Positions 41,307-50,242 of a DNA stretch of 64,000 bases are shown piece by piece. The stretch is from Streptomyces bluensis (GTDB lineage Bacteria > Actinomycetota > Actinomycetes > Streptomycetales > Streptomycetaceae). The position numbers and the translations under genes were made by a program. Each line of letters begins with the position of its first letter. The first letter of the stretch is position 1. Below the pieces are notes generated by a model. That model did not search any database. It saw only the letters and a program-made list of their open reading frames with translations, and had not been told where the DNA came from. The stretch covers positions 1 through 64,000 of the forward strand of contig NZ_BMVM01000032.1 of assembly GCF_014650715.1 (NCBI RefSeq), in the 5' to 3' direction.

Positions 41307-42817
41307 GCGGCCCTCCCCGTGGCTGCGGCCATCACGGATTCCTCGGTGGCGTCGGAGCGGGGGATCTCGGCGGTGAGGCGGCCCTCGTGCATCACGAGCA
41401 CGCGGTCGGCCATGCCGAGGATCTCGGGCAGGTCGGAGGAGATCATCAGGACGGCCACCCCGTCGGCGGCCAACTCGCTGAGCAGTCGGTGCACTTCGGC
41501 CTTGGTGCCGACGTCGATGCCGCGGGTGGGCTCGTCGACGATCAGTACCTTGGGGCCGGTGGCCAGCCACTTGGCGAGGACGACCTTCTGCTGGTTGCCG
41601 CCGGACAGTGTGGAGACGGCGTCGGCGATCCGCGCGTACTTGACCTGGAGTTTCACGGCCCAGTCGAGGGAGCGGCTGCGTTCGGCGCCGCGGTCCATCA
41701 GCCCGGCCTTCACGGTCGTACGCAGGCCGGTGAGACCGATGTTGCGCTCGATGGACATGCCCATCACCAGGCCCTGGGCACGCCGGTCCTCGGGGACGAG
41801 GGCGAGCCCGGCGGCCATGGCGGTGGAGGGGGCGCCGTTCGTCAGCGCCTTCCCGTCGACCTCGACCTCGCCCGCGTCCCAGCGGTCGACGCCGAACACG
41901 GCGCGGGCGACCTCCGTGCGCCCGGCGCCGACGAGTCCGGCCAGGCCGACGATCTCGCCGCGCCGCACCTCGAAGGACACGTCGGTGAAGACGCCCTCCC
42001 GGGTCAGCCGGCGCACGCTCAGCGCCACCTCGCCCGCCTCGACCTCCTGCTTCGGGTAGAGCTCTTCGAGATCGCGGCCGACCATCCGGCGCACGAGGTC
42101 GTCCTCGGTCATGCCCTCGACCGGCTCGCTGGAGATCCAGGCGCCGTCGCGCAGGGTCGTGACCCGCTGGCAGATCTGGAAGATCTCCTCAAGGCGGTGC
42201 GAGATGAACAGCACGGCGGCGCCCTGCTCCCGCAGCGTGCGGACGACACCGAAGAGGCGTGCGACCTCGCTGCCGGTGAGGGCCGCGGTGGGCTCGTCCA
42301 TGATCAGGACCCGGGCGTCGAAGGAGAGCGCCTTGGCGATCTCGACGATCTGCTGGTCCGCGATGGACAGGCCGCGGGCCGGGCGGTCGGGGTCGAGTTC
42401 GACGCCGAGGCGCCGCATCAGGGCGAGGGTGGCGGCGTGCGTGGCCTTGTGGTCGATGCGGCCGAGGGCGCGCTTGGGCCGGCGGCCCATGAAGATGTTC
42501 TCGGCGATCGACAGGTCGGGGAAGAGCGTGGGCTCCTGGTAGATCACGGCGATGCCGGCGTCACGGGCGTCGGCCGGGCCGTGGAAGACGGTCGGCTCGC
42601 CGTCCAGCAGCACCTGGCCGGCGTCCGGACGGTGCACCCCGGCGAGCGTCTTGATGAGGGTCGACTTGCCCGCGCCGTTCTCACCGGCGAGGGCGTGCAC
42701 CTCTCCGGGGAACAGCTCCAGGGACACGTCCCGCAGGGCGCGCACCGCTCCGAAGGACTTCGAGATGTCCCTGAGCGCCAGCACCGGGGCCGGACCCGTG
42801 TCGGACGGGTGGGTCAT
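41303..42817 (-). CDS. rhaT: rhamnose ABC transporter ATP-binding protein
   Basis: About 504 residues with two ATPase cassettes, as in ribose-class importers. First cassette: Walker A GENGAGKSTLIK, signature region LSIADQQIVEIAKAL, Walker B VLIMDEPTAAL. Second cassette: degenerate Walker A GLVGAGRTEVAR, signature LSGGNQQKVVLAKWL, Walker B VLIVDEPTRGID. The degenerate second P-loop is normal for this class. First gene of the leftward operon; GAGGAG 5 bases before ATG 42817, and a promoter at 42888-42917. Confidence 0.94.
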   Translation of the reverse strand: MTHPSDTGPAPVLALRDISKSFGAVRALRDVSLELFPGEVHALAGENGAGKSTLIKTLAGVHRPDAGQVLLDGEPTVFHGPADARDAGIAVIYQEPTLFPDLSIAENIFMGRRPKRALGRIDHKATHAATLALMRRLGVELDPDRPARGLSIADQQIVEIAKALSFDARVLIMDEPTAALTGSEVARLFGVVRTLREQGAAVLFISHRLEEIFQICQRVTTLRDGAWISSEPVEGMTEDDLVRRMVGRDLEELYPKQEVEAGEVALSVRRLTREGVFTDVSFEVRRGEIVGLAGLVGAGRTEVARAVFGVDRWDAGEVEVDGKALTNGAPSTAMAAGLALVPEDRRAQGLVMGMSIERNIGLTGLRTTVKAGLMDRGAERSRSLDWAVKLQVKYARIADAVSTLSGGNQQKVVLAKWLATGPKVLIVDEPTRGIDVGTKAEVHRLLSELAADGVAVLMISSDLPEILGMADRVLVMHEGRLTAEIPRSDATEESVMAAATGRAA

Positions 42818-42861
42818 AGGGGCTCCTCGACGACGCCCGCGGGTCGGGCCTCACGGCGTCG

Positions 42862-42917
42862 TGAAAGGTTTCAACTGGGTAGCCGGGACGTTAGGCACGA
42901 GTCACAGGTCACGTCAA
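42862..42917 (-). promoter_or_regulatory. promoter and operator of the leftward rhaTPQSM operon
   Basis: Read leftward: TTGACG (42917-42912), 18-base spacer, TAACGT (42893-42888). The predicted start point is near 42881, and just downstream TGAAAGGTTTCA (42862-42873) is a LacI-type operator, symmetric except for the two central bases. Upstream lies a separate inverted repeat, ATCGAAA-TTC-TTTCGAT (42927-42943), of unknown use. Confidence 0.7.
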
Positions 42918-42926
42918 TGGGTTCGT

Positions 42927-42943
42927 ATCGAAATTCTTTCGAT
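42927..42943. promoter_or_regulatory. inverted repeat in the rha divergent region
   Basis: ATCGAAA, TTC, TTTCGAT: perfect 7-bp arms. AT-rich compared with its surroundings and between the two divergent promoters, so probably a protein-binding site (activator or catabolite control). Binding factor unknown. Confidence 0.5.
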
Positions 42944-42991
42944 AGTCAGAGGTCACATACTGGTCACGGCGGACGCTCTGCGCGCCAGGGG

Positions 42992-43040
42992 TTGACAGCC
43001 CCTCCGGGGCCTCTTAGCTTCAGCTGCTGAATCGTTTCAG
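42992..43040 (+). promoter_or_regulatory. promoter and operator of the rightward rhaI operon
   Basis: TTGACA (42992-42997), exactly 17 bases, TAGCTT (43015-43020). CTGAATCGTTTCAG (43027-43040) begins at the predicted start point. It is palindromic except for one base pair and shares TGAA/TTTCA arms with the site of the divergent operon, so one LacI repressor can coordinate both transcripts. Confidence 0.8.
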
Positions 43041-43102
43041 GCGGACCTCCTTCCAGACGGCCGCCGCCCGTTGTCCGGACCCGATGTCACAGGAGCCCTG
43101 AA

Positions 43103-44263
43103 GTGACCGAGCTCGCCGCGGTGAAGGCCGCGCTCAAGACCCAGGCCGTCGAGACGCCGTCATGGGCGTACGGGAACTCGGGGACCCGCTTCAAGGTGTT
43201 CGCGCAGGCGGGTGTTCCCCGCACTCCCCGGGAGAAGCTGGACGACGCCGCGAAGGTGCACGAGTACACCGGCGTCGCGCCGACGGTGGCGCTGCACATT
43301 CCGTGGGACACGGTGGACGACTACGCGGCGCTCGCGCGGTACGCCGAGGACCGCGGCGTGAAGCTGGGCGCGATCAACTCCAACACGTTCCAGGACGACG
43401 ACTACAAGCTGGGCAGCATCTGCCACCCCGACGCGGCGGTGCGGCGCAAGGCTGTTGATCATCTGCTGGAGTGCGTCGACATCATGGACGCGACGGGTTC
43501 ACGGGATCTGAAGCTGTGGTTCGCCGACGGGACGAACTATCCCGGCCAGGACGATGTGCGCGAGCGCCAGGACCGGCTCGCCGAAGGGCTCGCCGAGGTG
43601 TACGAGCGGCTCGGCGAGGGGCAGCGGATGCTGCTGGAGTACAAGTTCTTCGAGCCCGCCTTCTACACGACCGATGTGCCGGACTGGGGCACGGCGTACG
43701 CGCACTGCCTGAAGCTCGGGCCGAAGGCGCAGGTCGTCGTCGACACGGGGCACCACGCGCCGGGTACGAACATCGAGTTCATCGTCGCGACGCTGCTGAG
43801 GGAGGGAAAGCTCGGCGGGTTCGACTTCAACTCGCGGTTCTACGCGGACGACGACCTGATGGTGGGGGCCGCGGACCCGTTCCAGCTGTTCCGGATCATG
43901 TACGAGGTGGTGCGCGGGGGCGGATTCACGCCCGACGTCGCGTTCATGCTCGACCAGTGCCACAACATCGAGGCCAAGATCCCGGCGATCATCCGGTCGG
44001 TGATGAACGTGCAGGAGGCCACGGCGAAGGCGCTGCTGGTGGACCGGGAGGCGCTGCGCTCCGCGCAGGTGTCCGGGGATGTGCTGGGTGCCAATGCCGT
44101 GCTCATGGACGCCTACAACACGGATGTGCGGCCGTTGCTTCGTGAGGTGCGGGAGGAGATGGGGTTGGACCCCGACCCCCTTGCGGCGTATGCCGCGTCC
44201 GGGTGGGCTGCGAAGGTCGTGGCGGAGCGGGTTGGGGGGCAGCAGGCGGGGTGGGGGGCCTGA
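43103..44263 (+). CDS. rhaI: L-rhamnose isomerase
   Basis: About 386 residues, TIM-barrel aldose-ketose isomerase converting L-rhamnose to L-rhamnulose. Typical segments: VALHIPWDTVDDYAALARYA, LLEYKFFEPAFYTTD, VVDTGHHAPGTNIEF and DFNSRFYADDDLMVGA, carrying metal-binding Glu, Asp and His. This is the RhaI type found in actinobacteria and Rhizobium rather than the E. coli RhaA type. GTG start at 43103, AGGAG 7 bases upstream. First gene of the rightward operon. Confidence 0.93.
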   Translation: MTELAAVKAALKTQAVETPSWAYGNSGTRFKVFAQAGVPRTPREKLDDAAKVHEYTGVAPTVALHIPWDTVDDYAALARYAEDRGVKLGAINSNTFQDDDYKLGSICHPDAAVRRKAVDHLLECVDIMDATGSRDLKLWFADGTNYPGQDDVRERQDRLAEGLAEVYERLGEGQRMLLEYKFFEPAFYTTDVPDWGTAYAHCLKLGPKAQVVVDTGHHAPGTNIEFIVATLLREGKLGGFDFNSRFYADDDLMVGAADPFQLFRIMYEVVRGGGFTPDVAFMLDQCHNIEAKIPAIIRSVMNVQEATAKALLVDREALRSAQVSGDVLGANAVLMDAYNTDVRPLLREVREEMGLDPDPLAAYAASGWAAKVVAERVGGQQAGWGA

Positions 44264-44309
44264 CCGCTGCTTCTCGTCTGCCGGGTGAGGCCCGGTCGCA
44301 GGCTGCGGG

Positions 44310-44385
44310 CCGTGTGTGGCTGGTCGCGCCCGCGCGGCGGAGCCGCACATGGAACACAGCCCCGCGCCCCTGAGGGGGCGCTCCC
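44310..44385. repeat. Streptomyces-type dispersed intergenic element within the rha operon
   Basis: The text GGCTGGTCGCGCCCGCGCGG, then CACAGCCCCGCGCCCCTGAG, is of a kind seen in many copies between Streptomyces genes. It folds into GCGGC-GGA-GCCGC (44334-44346) and GCGCCCC-TGAG-GGGGCGC (44364-44381). It lies between rhaI and rhaEW (gap 44264-44417) and may reduce or process transcript passing into rhaEW. Recognition as a dispersed repeat is from memory of the family and cannot be checked within the window. Confidence 0.6.
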
Positions 44386-44417
44386 CGTACCCCATTCTTG
44401 AGAAGGACGGAACAGAC

Positions 44418-46457
44418 ATGGCAACCCACCCCGAAGCCGCCGCTCTCCTCGCCCGTTCCCATCGGCTCGGCGCCGATCCCCGTAACACCAACTACGCCGG
44501 CGGCAACGCCTCCGCGAAGGGCACCGAGACCGATCCGGTGACCGGCGGGGACGTCGAGCTGATGTGGGTGAAGGGGTCCGGAGGCGATCTCGGCACGCTC
44601 ACCGAAGCCGGGCTCGCCGTGTTGCGGCTTGACCGGCTGCGGGCGCTCACCGAGGTCTATCCCGGTGTGGAGCGCGAGGACGAGATGGTGGCCGCGTTCG
44701 ACTACTGCCTGCACGGGAAGGGCGGAGCGGCTCCCTCCATCGACACCGCCATGCACGGGCTCGTGGACGCCGCCCACGTGGACCACCTGCACCCCGACTC
44801 CGGTATCGCGCTCGCGTGCGCGGCCGACGGGGAGAAGCTGACCGCCGAGTGCTTCGGGGACAGCGTGGTGTGGGTGCCGTGGCGTCGGCCGGGCTTCCAG
44901 CTCGGGCTGGACATCGCCGCGGTGAAGGCCGCCCATCCGCAGGCCATCGGGTGCGTCCTCGGCGGGCACGGGATCACGGCGTGGGGTGACACCGCCGAGG
45001 AGTGCGAGCGGAACTCGCTGCACATCATCAGGACCGCCGAGACCTTCCTCGCCGAGCGGGGCAGGCCCGAGCCCTTCGGGCCCGTCATCGAGGGGTACGA
45101 CGCGCTGCCCGAGGCCGAGCGGCGGGAGCGGGCCGCCGCGCTCGCGCCGTACGTCCGGGCGATCGCCTCTCAGGACCGGCCGCAGGTGGGCCACTTCGAC
45201 GACTCCGGCGTCGTCCTCGACTTCGTGGCCCGCGCCGAGCACCCGCGGCTCGCCGCGCTGGGGACGTCCTGCCCCGATCACTTCCTGCGGACCAAGGTGC
45301 GGCCGCTGGTGCTGGATCTGCCGCCCACGGCTCCGCTGGACGAGGCGGTCGCCCGGCTGGGCGAGCTGCACGCCGAGTACCGCGAGGAATACGCCGCCTA
45401 CTACCAGCGGCACGCCGAGCCCGGCTCCCCCGCCATGCGCGGCGCCGACCCGGCCATCGTCCTCGTCCCCGGCGTGGGCATGTTCTCCTTCGGCAAGGAC
45501 AAGCAGACCGCGCGGGTGGCCGGTGAGTTCTACGTCAATGCGATCAACGTGATGCGCGGGGCCGAGGCCGTGTCGACGTACGCGCCGATCGAGGAGTCGG
45601 AGAAGTTCCGCATCGAGTACTGGGCGCTGGAGGAGGCCAAGCTCCAGCGGATGCCGAAGCCCAAGCCGCTGGCGACGCGGGTCGCGCTGGTGACCGGTGC
45701 GGGGAGCGGGATCGGGAAGGCCATCGCGCGGCGGCTGGTGGCCGAGGGGGCGTGTGTCGTGGTCGCCGATCTGAACGGCGAGAACGCCGCCGCCGTCGCC
45801 GAAGAGCTGGGCGGGTCCGACAAGGCCGTCTCCGTCACCGTGGACGTCACGGACGAGGAGCAGATCGTCGCGGCCTTCAAGGCGGCGGTGCTCGCCTTCG
45901 GCGGGGTCGACCTCGTCGTCAACAACGCCGGCATCTCCATCTCCAAGCCGCTGCTGGAGACGACCACGAAGGACTGGGACCTCCAGCACGACATCATGGC
46001 CCGCGGTTCCTTCCTCGTCTCGCGCGAGGCGGCCCGGGTGATGATCCGGCAGAAGCTCGGCGGCGACATCGTCTACATCGCCTCGAAGAACGCCGTCTTC
46101 GCCGGGCCCAACAACATCGCGTACTCCGCCACCAAGGCCGACCAGGCGCACCAGGTGCGGCTGCTGGCCGCCGAGCTGGGCGAGCACGGTATCCGCGTCA
46201 ACGGCGTCAACCCGGACGGGGTCGTGCGGGGCTCCGGGATCTTCGCCGGCGGCTGGGGCGCCCAGCGTGCGGCGGTGTACGGGGTGGAGGAGGAGAAGCT
46301 GGGCGAGTTCTACGCCCAGCGGACCATCCTCAAGCGGGAGGTGCTGCCGGAGCACGTGGCGAACGCGGTGTTCGCGCTGACGGGCGGCGACCTGACGCAC
46401 ACCACCGGGCTGCACGTCCCGGTCGACGCCGGCGTGGCCGCCGCCTTCCTGCGGTGA
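44418..46457 (+). CDS. rhaEW: bifunctional rhamnulose-1-phosphate aldolase / L-lactaldehyde dehydrogenase
   Basis: About 679 residues, a fusion. The N-terminal part (1-400) is a class II aldolase with zinc-binding His in AAHVDHLHPDSG (about 120) and LGGHGITAW; it splits L-rhamnulose-1-phosphate to dihydroxyacetone phosphate and L-lactaldehyde. The C-terminal part (about 415-679) is a short-chain dehydrogenase with TGAGSGIG (about 425), NNAG, the Ser in YIASKNAVF and YSATK (about 568), oxidising lactaldehyde to lactate. This architecture is established as RhaEW in Bacillus, Chloroflexus and actinobacteria. AAGGA 10 bases before ATG 44418. The product lactate links to the lut genes downstream. 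Confidence 0.92.
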   Translation: MATHPEAAALLARSHRLGADPRNTNYAGGNASAKGTETDPVTGGDVELMWVKGSGGDLGTLTEAGLAVLRLDRLRALTEVYPGVEREDEMVAAFDYCLHGKGGAAPSIDTAMHGLVDAAHVDHLHPDSGIALACAADGEKLTAECFGDSVVWVPWRRPGFQLGLDIAAVKAAHPQAIGCVLGGHGITAWGDTAEECERNSLHIIRTAETFLAERGRPEPFGPVIEGYDALPEAERRERAAALAPYVRAIASQDRPQVGHFDDSGVVLDFVARAEHPRLAALGTSCPDHFLRTKVRPLVLDLPPTAPLDEAVARLGELHAEYREEYAAYYQRHAEPGSPAMRGADPAIVLVPGVGMFSFGKDKQTARVAGEFYVNAINVMRGAEAVSTYAPIEESEKFRIEYWALEEAKLQRMPKPKPLATRVALVTGAGSGIGKAIARRLVAEGACVVVADLNGENAAAVAEELGGSDKAVSVTVDVTDEEQIVAAFKAAVLAFGGVDLVVNNAGISISKPLLETTTKDWDLQHDIMARGSFLVSREAARVMIRQKLGGDIVYIASKNAVFAGPNNIAYSATKADQAHQVRLLAAELGEHGIRVNGVNPDGVVRGSGIFAGGWGAQRAAVYGVEEEKLGEFYAQRTILKREVLPEHVANAVFALTGGDLTHTTGLHVPVDAGVAAAFLR

Positions 46458-46465
46458 GCACACCG

Positions 46466-47929
46466 ATGAGTGCGACCACGAGGTCCTTCGCCGCGGTCGA
46501 CCTCGGCGCGTCCAGCGGGCGCGTCATGGTCGGCCGGGTGGGGGCCGGCTCGCTGGAGCTGACCGAGGCCCACCGCTTCCCGAACCGGCCGGTGCGCGTG
46601 CCGGAGGGGCTGCGGTGGGACGTCCTGTCGCTGTACGGGGGCGTGCTGGACGGGCTGCGGGCCGCCGGTGCCCGCTGCGGTGGCCGTCTCGACTCCGTGG
46701 GCATCGACAGCTGGGCCGTGGACTACGGACTGCTGGACGCCGACGGCGCCCTCCTCGGCAACCCGGTCCACTACCGGGACCCGCGCACCGAGGGCGTCGC
46801 CGAGAAGGTGTGGGCCACACTGCCCCCCGCCGAGCTGTACGCGGCGACCGGGCTGCAGTACGCGCCCTTCAACACCCTGTACCAGCTGGCAGCAGCCCGT
46901 GAGTCGGCCCAACTGGCCCATGCGAAGCGGCTGTTGCTCATTCCCGACCTGCTGACGTACTGGCTCACGGGCGAGCCCGGCACCGAGCTCACCAACGCCT
47001 CGACCACCCAGCTGATCGACCCGCGCACCCGTGACTGGGCGTATGGCGTGGCGGCACGGCTCGACATCGACCTGGAGCTGTTCGCGCCGCTGCGCCGGCC
47101 CGGGGACCCGGCGGGGCTGCTGCGGCAGCGGGTGCTGGAGGAGACGGGGCTGACCGGTCCGGTGCCGGTGACGACGGTCGGCTCGCACGACACGGCGTCC
47201 GCGGTGGCCGCCGTCCCCGCCACCGGTGAGCGCTTCGCGTACATCTGTACCGGCACCTGGTCCCTGGCGGGTCTGGAGCTGGACGCCCCCGTCCTCACCG
47301 AGGCGAGCCGGGCGGCCAACTTCACCAACGAACTGGGACTGGACGGCACGGTCCGCTACCTGCGGAACATCATGGGGCTGTGGCTGCTCCAGGAGTGCCT
47401 GCGGGAGTGGGGCGAGACGGATCTCGGTGAGCTGCTGCGGGCGGCGGGCGAGGCGCCGGCGTTGCGGTCGGTGGTGGACGCGGGTGACGCGGTGTTCCTC
47501 GCGCCCGGACGGATGCCCGAGCGCATCGCCGAGGCGTGCCGGGAGTCGGGGCAGCCCGTGCCGGACACTCCCGCCGAGATCACCCGCTGCATCCTCGACT
47601 CGCTCGCCCTCGCCCACCGCCGGGCCGTCACCGAGGCCCAGGAGCTCGCCGATCACCCGGTCGACGTGGTCCACGTGGTCGGCGGCGGCACCCGCAACGC
47701 GCTGCTCTGCCAGCTCACCGCCGACGCCTGCGGGCTGCCGGTGGTGGCGGGCCCGGCCGAGGCCGCCGCGCTCGGCAACGTCCTCGTCCAGGCGCGGGCC
47801 CACGGGCTGGTCGGCGACCGTGCCGCGATGCGGCGGCTCCTGGCGCGTACGCAGCCGCTGGAGCGGTACGAGCCGCGGGGCGACACGGCGGCGTGGCAGG
47901 CGGCTCAGGCCCGGCTCAGCACGCGGTGA
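46466..47929 (+). CDS. rhaB: rhamnulokinase
   Basis: About 487 residues, FGGY-family sugar kinase phosphorylating L-rhamnulose at O1. N-terminal phosphate-binding loop AAVDLGASSGRVMVGRV, the VGIDSWAVDYGLLD segment typical of rhamnulokinases, VGSHDTASAVAA, ICTGTWSLAGLEL and the C-terminal ATP site HVVGGGTRNALLCQLTADA. ATG 46466 has GGTGAG 7 bases upstream. A GTG at 46454 overlapping the rhaEW stop (GTGA) is an alternative start and would mean coupled translation. Confidence 0.93.
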   Translation: MSATTRSFAAVDLGASSGRVMVGRVGAGSLELTEAHRFPNRPVRVPEGLRWDVLSLYGGVLDGLRAAGARCGGRLDSVGIDSWAVDYGLLDADGALLGNPVHYRDPRTEGVAEKVWATLPPAELYAATGLQYAPFNTLYQLAAARESAQLAHAKRLLLIPDLLTYWLTGEPGTELTNASTTQLIDPRTRDWAYGVAARLDIDLELFAPLRRPGDPAGLLRQRVLEETGLTGPVPVTTVGSHDTASAVAAVPATGERFAYICTGTWSLAGLELDAPVLTEASRAANFTNELGLDGTVRYLRNIMGLWLLQECLREWGETDLGELLRAAGEAPALRSVVDAGDAVFLAPGRMPERIAEACRESGQPVPDTPAEITRCILDSLALAHRRAVTEAQELADHPVDVVHVVGGGTRNALLCQLTADACGLPVVAGPAEAAALGNVLVQARAHGLVGDRAAMRRLLARTQPLERYEPRGDTAAWQAAQARLSTR

Positions 47930-48002
47930 GCGGGCCCCCTCCCCGTCGGCGCGCCCACGTCGTAACCTGCACTCATCCGATGATCGATCCCAAGGAGCCG
48001 CG

Positions 48003-48758
48003 ATGCGTGTCGCCCTGTTCCTGACCTGCGTCAACGACACGCTCTATCCGGACACCGGCCGAGCCGTGGTGAACCTCCTGACCAGACTGGGCGTCGACGT
48101 CGACTTCCCGCTGGCGCAGACCTGCTGCGGGCAGGCCCACTACAACACCGGGTACCGGCATGAGGCGGAGCCGTTGGCCCGGCAGTTCTCCGATGTCTTC
48201 CGGGGCTACGAGGCGATCGTGACGCCGTCCGGGTCGTGCGGCGCGATGGTGCGGGAGCTGTATCCGCGCATGGGTGAACGGGCCCGTGCGGAGGGGCGCG
48301 GGGACACGCTCGCGCGCACGCTGGCGCCGGTCGTGCCGAAGACGTACGAGCTCACCGAGTTCCTGGTGGACGTGCTGGGTGTGACGGACGTGGGCGCGTA
48401 CTACCCGCACACGGTGACGTACCACCCGACCTGCCACGGGCTGCGCGGCCTGGGCCTGGGCGACCGTCCCCGCCGGCTCCTGGAGGCGGTCAGGGGACTC
48501 GAACTGCGCGAGCTGCCCGGCGCCGACGAGTGCTGTGGCTTCGGCGGCACCTTCGCGGTGAAGAACTCCGATGTCTCGGCGGCCATGGGGACGGACAAGG
48601 TGCGCAACGCCGAGTCCACGGGCGCCGAGGTGCTGTGCGCGGCCGACAATTCCTGTCTGATGCACCTCGGAGGCACGATGACCCGGCTGCGGACCGGGAT
48701 GCGTCCGGTCCACATCGCCGAGATTCTTGCGAGTACGGAAGAGGAGCCCCTGGGATGA
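48003..48758 (+). CDS. lutA: lactate utilization Fe-S oxidoreductase subunit LutA
   Basis: About 251 residues with two cysteine-rich CCG domains: FPLAQTCCGQAHYNTGY and LPGADECCGFGGTF, each with an earlier or later Cys pair (LTCVND, PTCHGL, NSCLMH). LutA, LutB and LutC oxidise L-lactate to pyruvate. AAGGAG is 5 bases before ATG 48003. The stop overlaps the lutB start by 4 bp (ATGA). It lies 73 bp after rhaB, so it is probably on the rha transcript. Confidence 0.93.
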   Translation: MRVALFLTCVNDTLYPDTGRAVVNLLTRLGVDVDFPLAQTCCGQAHYNTGYRHEAEPLARQFSDVFRGYEAIVTPSGSCGAMVRELYPRMGERARAEGRGDTLARTLAPVVPKTYELTEFLVDVLGVTDVGAYYPHTVTYHPTCHGLRGLGLGDRPRRLLEAVRGLELRELPGADECCGFGGTFAVKNSDVSAAMGTDKVRNAESTGAEVLCAADNSCLMHLGGTMTRLRTGMRPVHIAEILASTEEEPLG

Positions 48759-50242
48759 GCGGAACGTTCGTGGGGATGCCGGCCTTCCCGAAGGCCGCGC
48801 ACGACGCCGTCAACAACCCGACGCTGCGCGGCAACCTCCGCCACGCCACCCACACCATCCGCGCCAAGCGCGCCAAGGCGGTGTCCGAGGTCTCCGACTG
48901 GGCGGCGCTGCGCGAGGCGGGCAAGCAGATCAAGGACCACACGCTCCGTCATCTCGACCGGTATCTCGTGCAGTTGGAGGAGTCGGTCACACGGGCGGGC
49001 GGCACGGTCCACTGGGCGGCCGACGCCGACGAGGCCAACCGGATCGTGACGGGCCTGGTGAAGGCGACCGGCGAGAGCGAGGTCGTCAAGGTCAAGTCGA
49101 TGGCCACGCAGGAGATCGGACTGAACGAGGCTCTGGAGGCCGAGGGCATCCACGCCTACGAGACCGATCTCGCCGAGCTCATCGTGCAGTTGGGCAAGGA
49201 CCGGCCGTCCCACATCCTCGTCCCGGCGATCCACCGCAACCGCGGCGAGATCCGCGACATCTTCGCCCGTGAGATGAGCGCGTGGGGCCGCCCGGCGCCC
49301 GACGGCCTCACCGACACGCCCGCCGAACTCGCCGAGGCCGCCCGCCTCCATCTGCGCGAGAAGTTCCTGCGCGCCAAGGTCGGCATCTCCGGCGCCAACT
49401 TCATGGTCGCCGAGACCGGCACGCTCGTCGTCGTGGAGTCCGAGGGCAACGGCCGTATGTGCCTGACTCTGCCCGAGACGCTGATCTCGGTCGTCGGCAT
49501 CGAGAAGATCGTGCCCACCTGGCAGGACCTGGAGGTGTTCCTCCAGACCCTCCCCCGCTCCTCGACGGCCGAGCGCATGAACCCGTACACGTCGATGTGG
49601 ACGGGCACGACGGACGCGCAGACGGCGGACGGTCCGCGCACCTTCCATCTGGTCCTGCTGGACAACGGCCGCACCGACACCCTCGCCGACCAGGTCGGAC
49701 GCCAGGCCCTGCGCTGCATCCGCTGCTCGGCGTGCCTCAACGTCTGCCCGGTGTACGAGCGGGCGGGCGGCCACGCGTACGGCTCGGTGTACCCGGGCCC
49801 GATCGGCGCCATCCTCAGCCCCCAACTCCGGGGCACGGCAAGCGAGATCGACGCCTCCCTGCCGTACGCGTCCTCTCTGTGCGGGGCCTGCTACGAGGTG
49901 TGCCCGGTCGCCATCGACATCCCCGAGGTGCTGGTGCACCTGCGGGAACGGGTCGCGCAGGGCGGCCAGGTCACCCGGCAGGGCACCAAGGTGGTGCTCA
50001 AACCGGCGAAGGGGCACGCCGCCGAGCGCGCGGCGATGCGTGCGGCCCGCTGGGCGCTCAGCCACCCGGGCGCCCTGCGCACCGGTCAGCGGCTCGCGTC
50101 CCGCACCCGCCGCCTCCACCCGCGGGCGTTGCCGGGACCGGGAAAGGCGTGGACCGGGAGCCGCGACCTGCCCGCCGTCCCCGCGGAGCCGTTCCGCGAC
50201 TGGTGGCAGCGCACGCAGGGCGGAAAGGAGAACGGCAAGTGA
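48755..50242 (+). CDS. lutB: lactate utilization Fe-S subunit LutB
   Basis: About 495 residues. The N-terminal LUD domain contains SMATQEIGLNEALEAEGI and VAETGTLVVVESEGNGRM. Two [4Fe-4S] ferredoxin motifs follow, CIRCSACLNVCP (about 328) and CGACYEVCP (about 377), and then a DUF3390-like tail. Passes electrons from lactate. Start overlaps lutA; stop overlaps the lutC GTG start (GTGA). Confidence 0.94.
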   Translation: MSGTFVGMPAFPKAAHDAVNNPTLRGNLRHATHTIRAKRAKAVSEVSDWAALREAGKQIKDHTLRHLDRYLVQLEESVTRAGGTVHWAADADEANRIVTGLVKATGESEVVKVKSMATQEIGLNEALEAEGIHAYETDLAELIVQLGKDRPSHILVPAIHRNRGEIRDIFAREMSAWGRPAPDGLTDTPAELAEAARLHLREKFLRAKVGISGANFMVAETGTLVVVESEGNGRMCLTLPETLISVVGIEKIVPTWQDLEVFLQTLPRSSTAERMNPYTSMWTGTTDAQTADGPRTFHLVLLDNGRTDTLADQVGRQALRCIRCSACLNVCPVYERAGGHAYGSVYPGPIGAILSPQLRGTASEIDASLPYASSLCGACYEVCPVAIDIPEVLVHLRERVAQGGQVTRQGTKVVLKPAKGHAAERAAMRAARWALSHPGALRTGQRLASRTRRLHPRALPGPGKAWTGSRDLPAVPAEPFRDWWQRTQGGKENGK

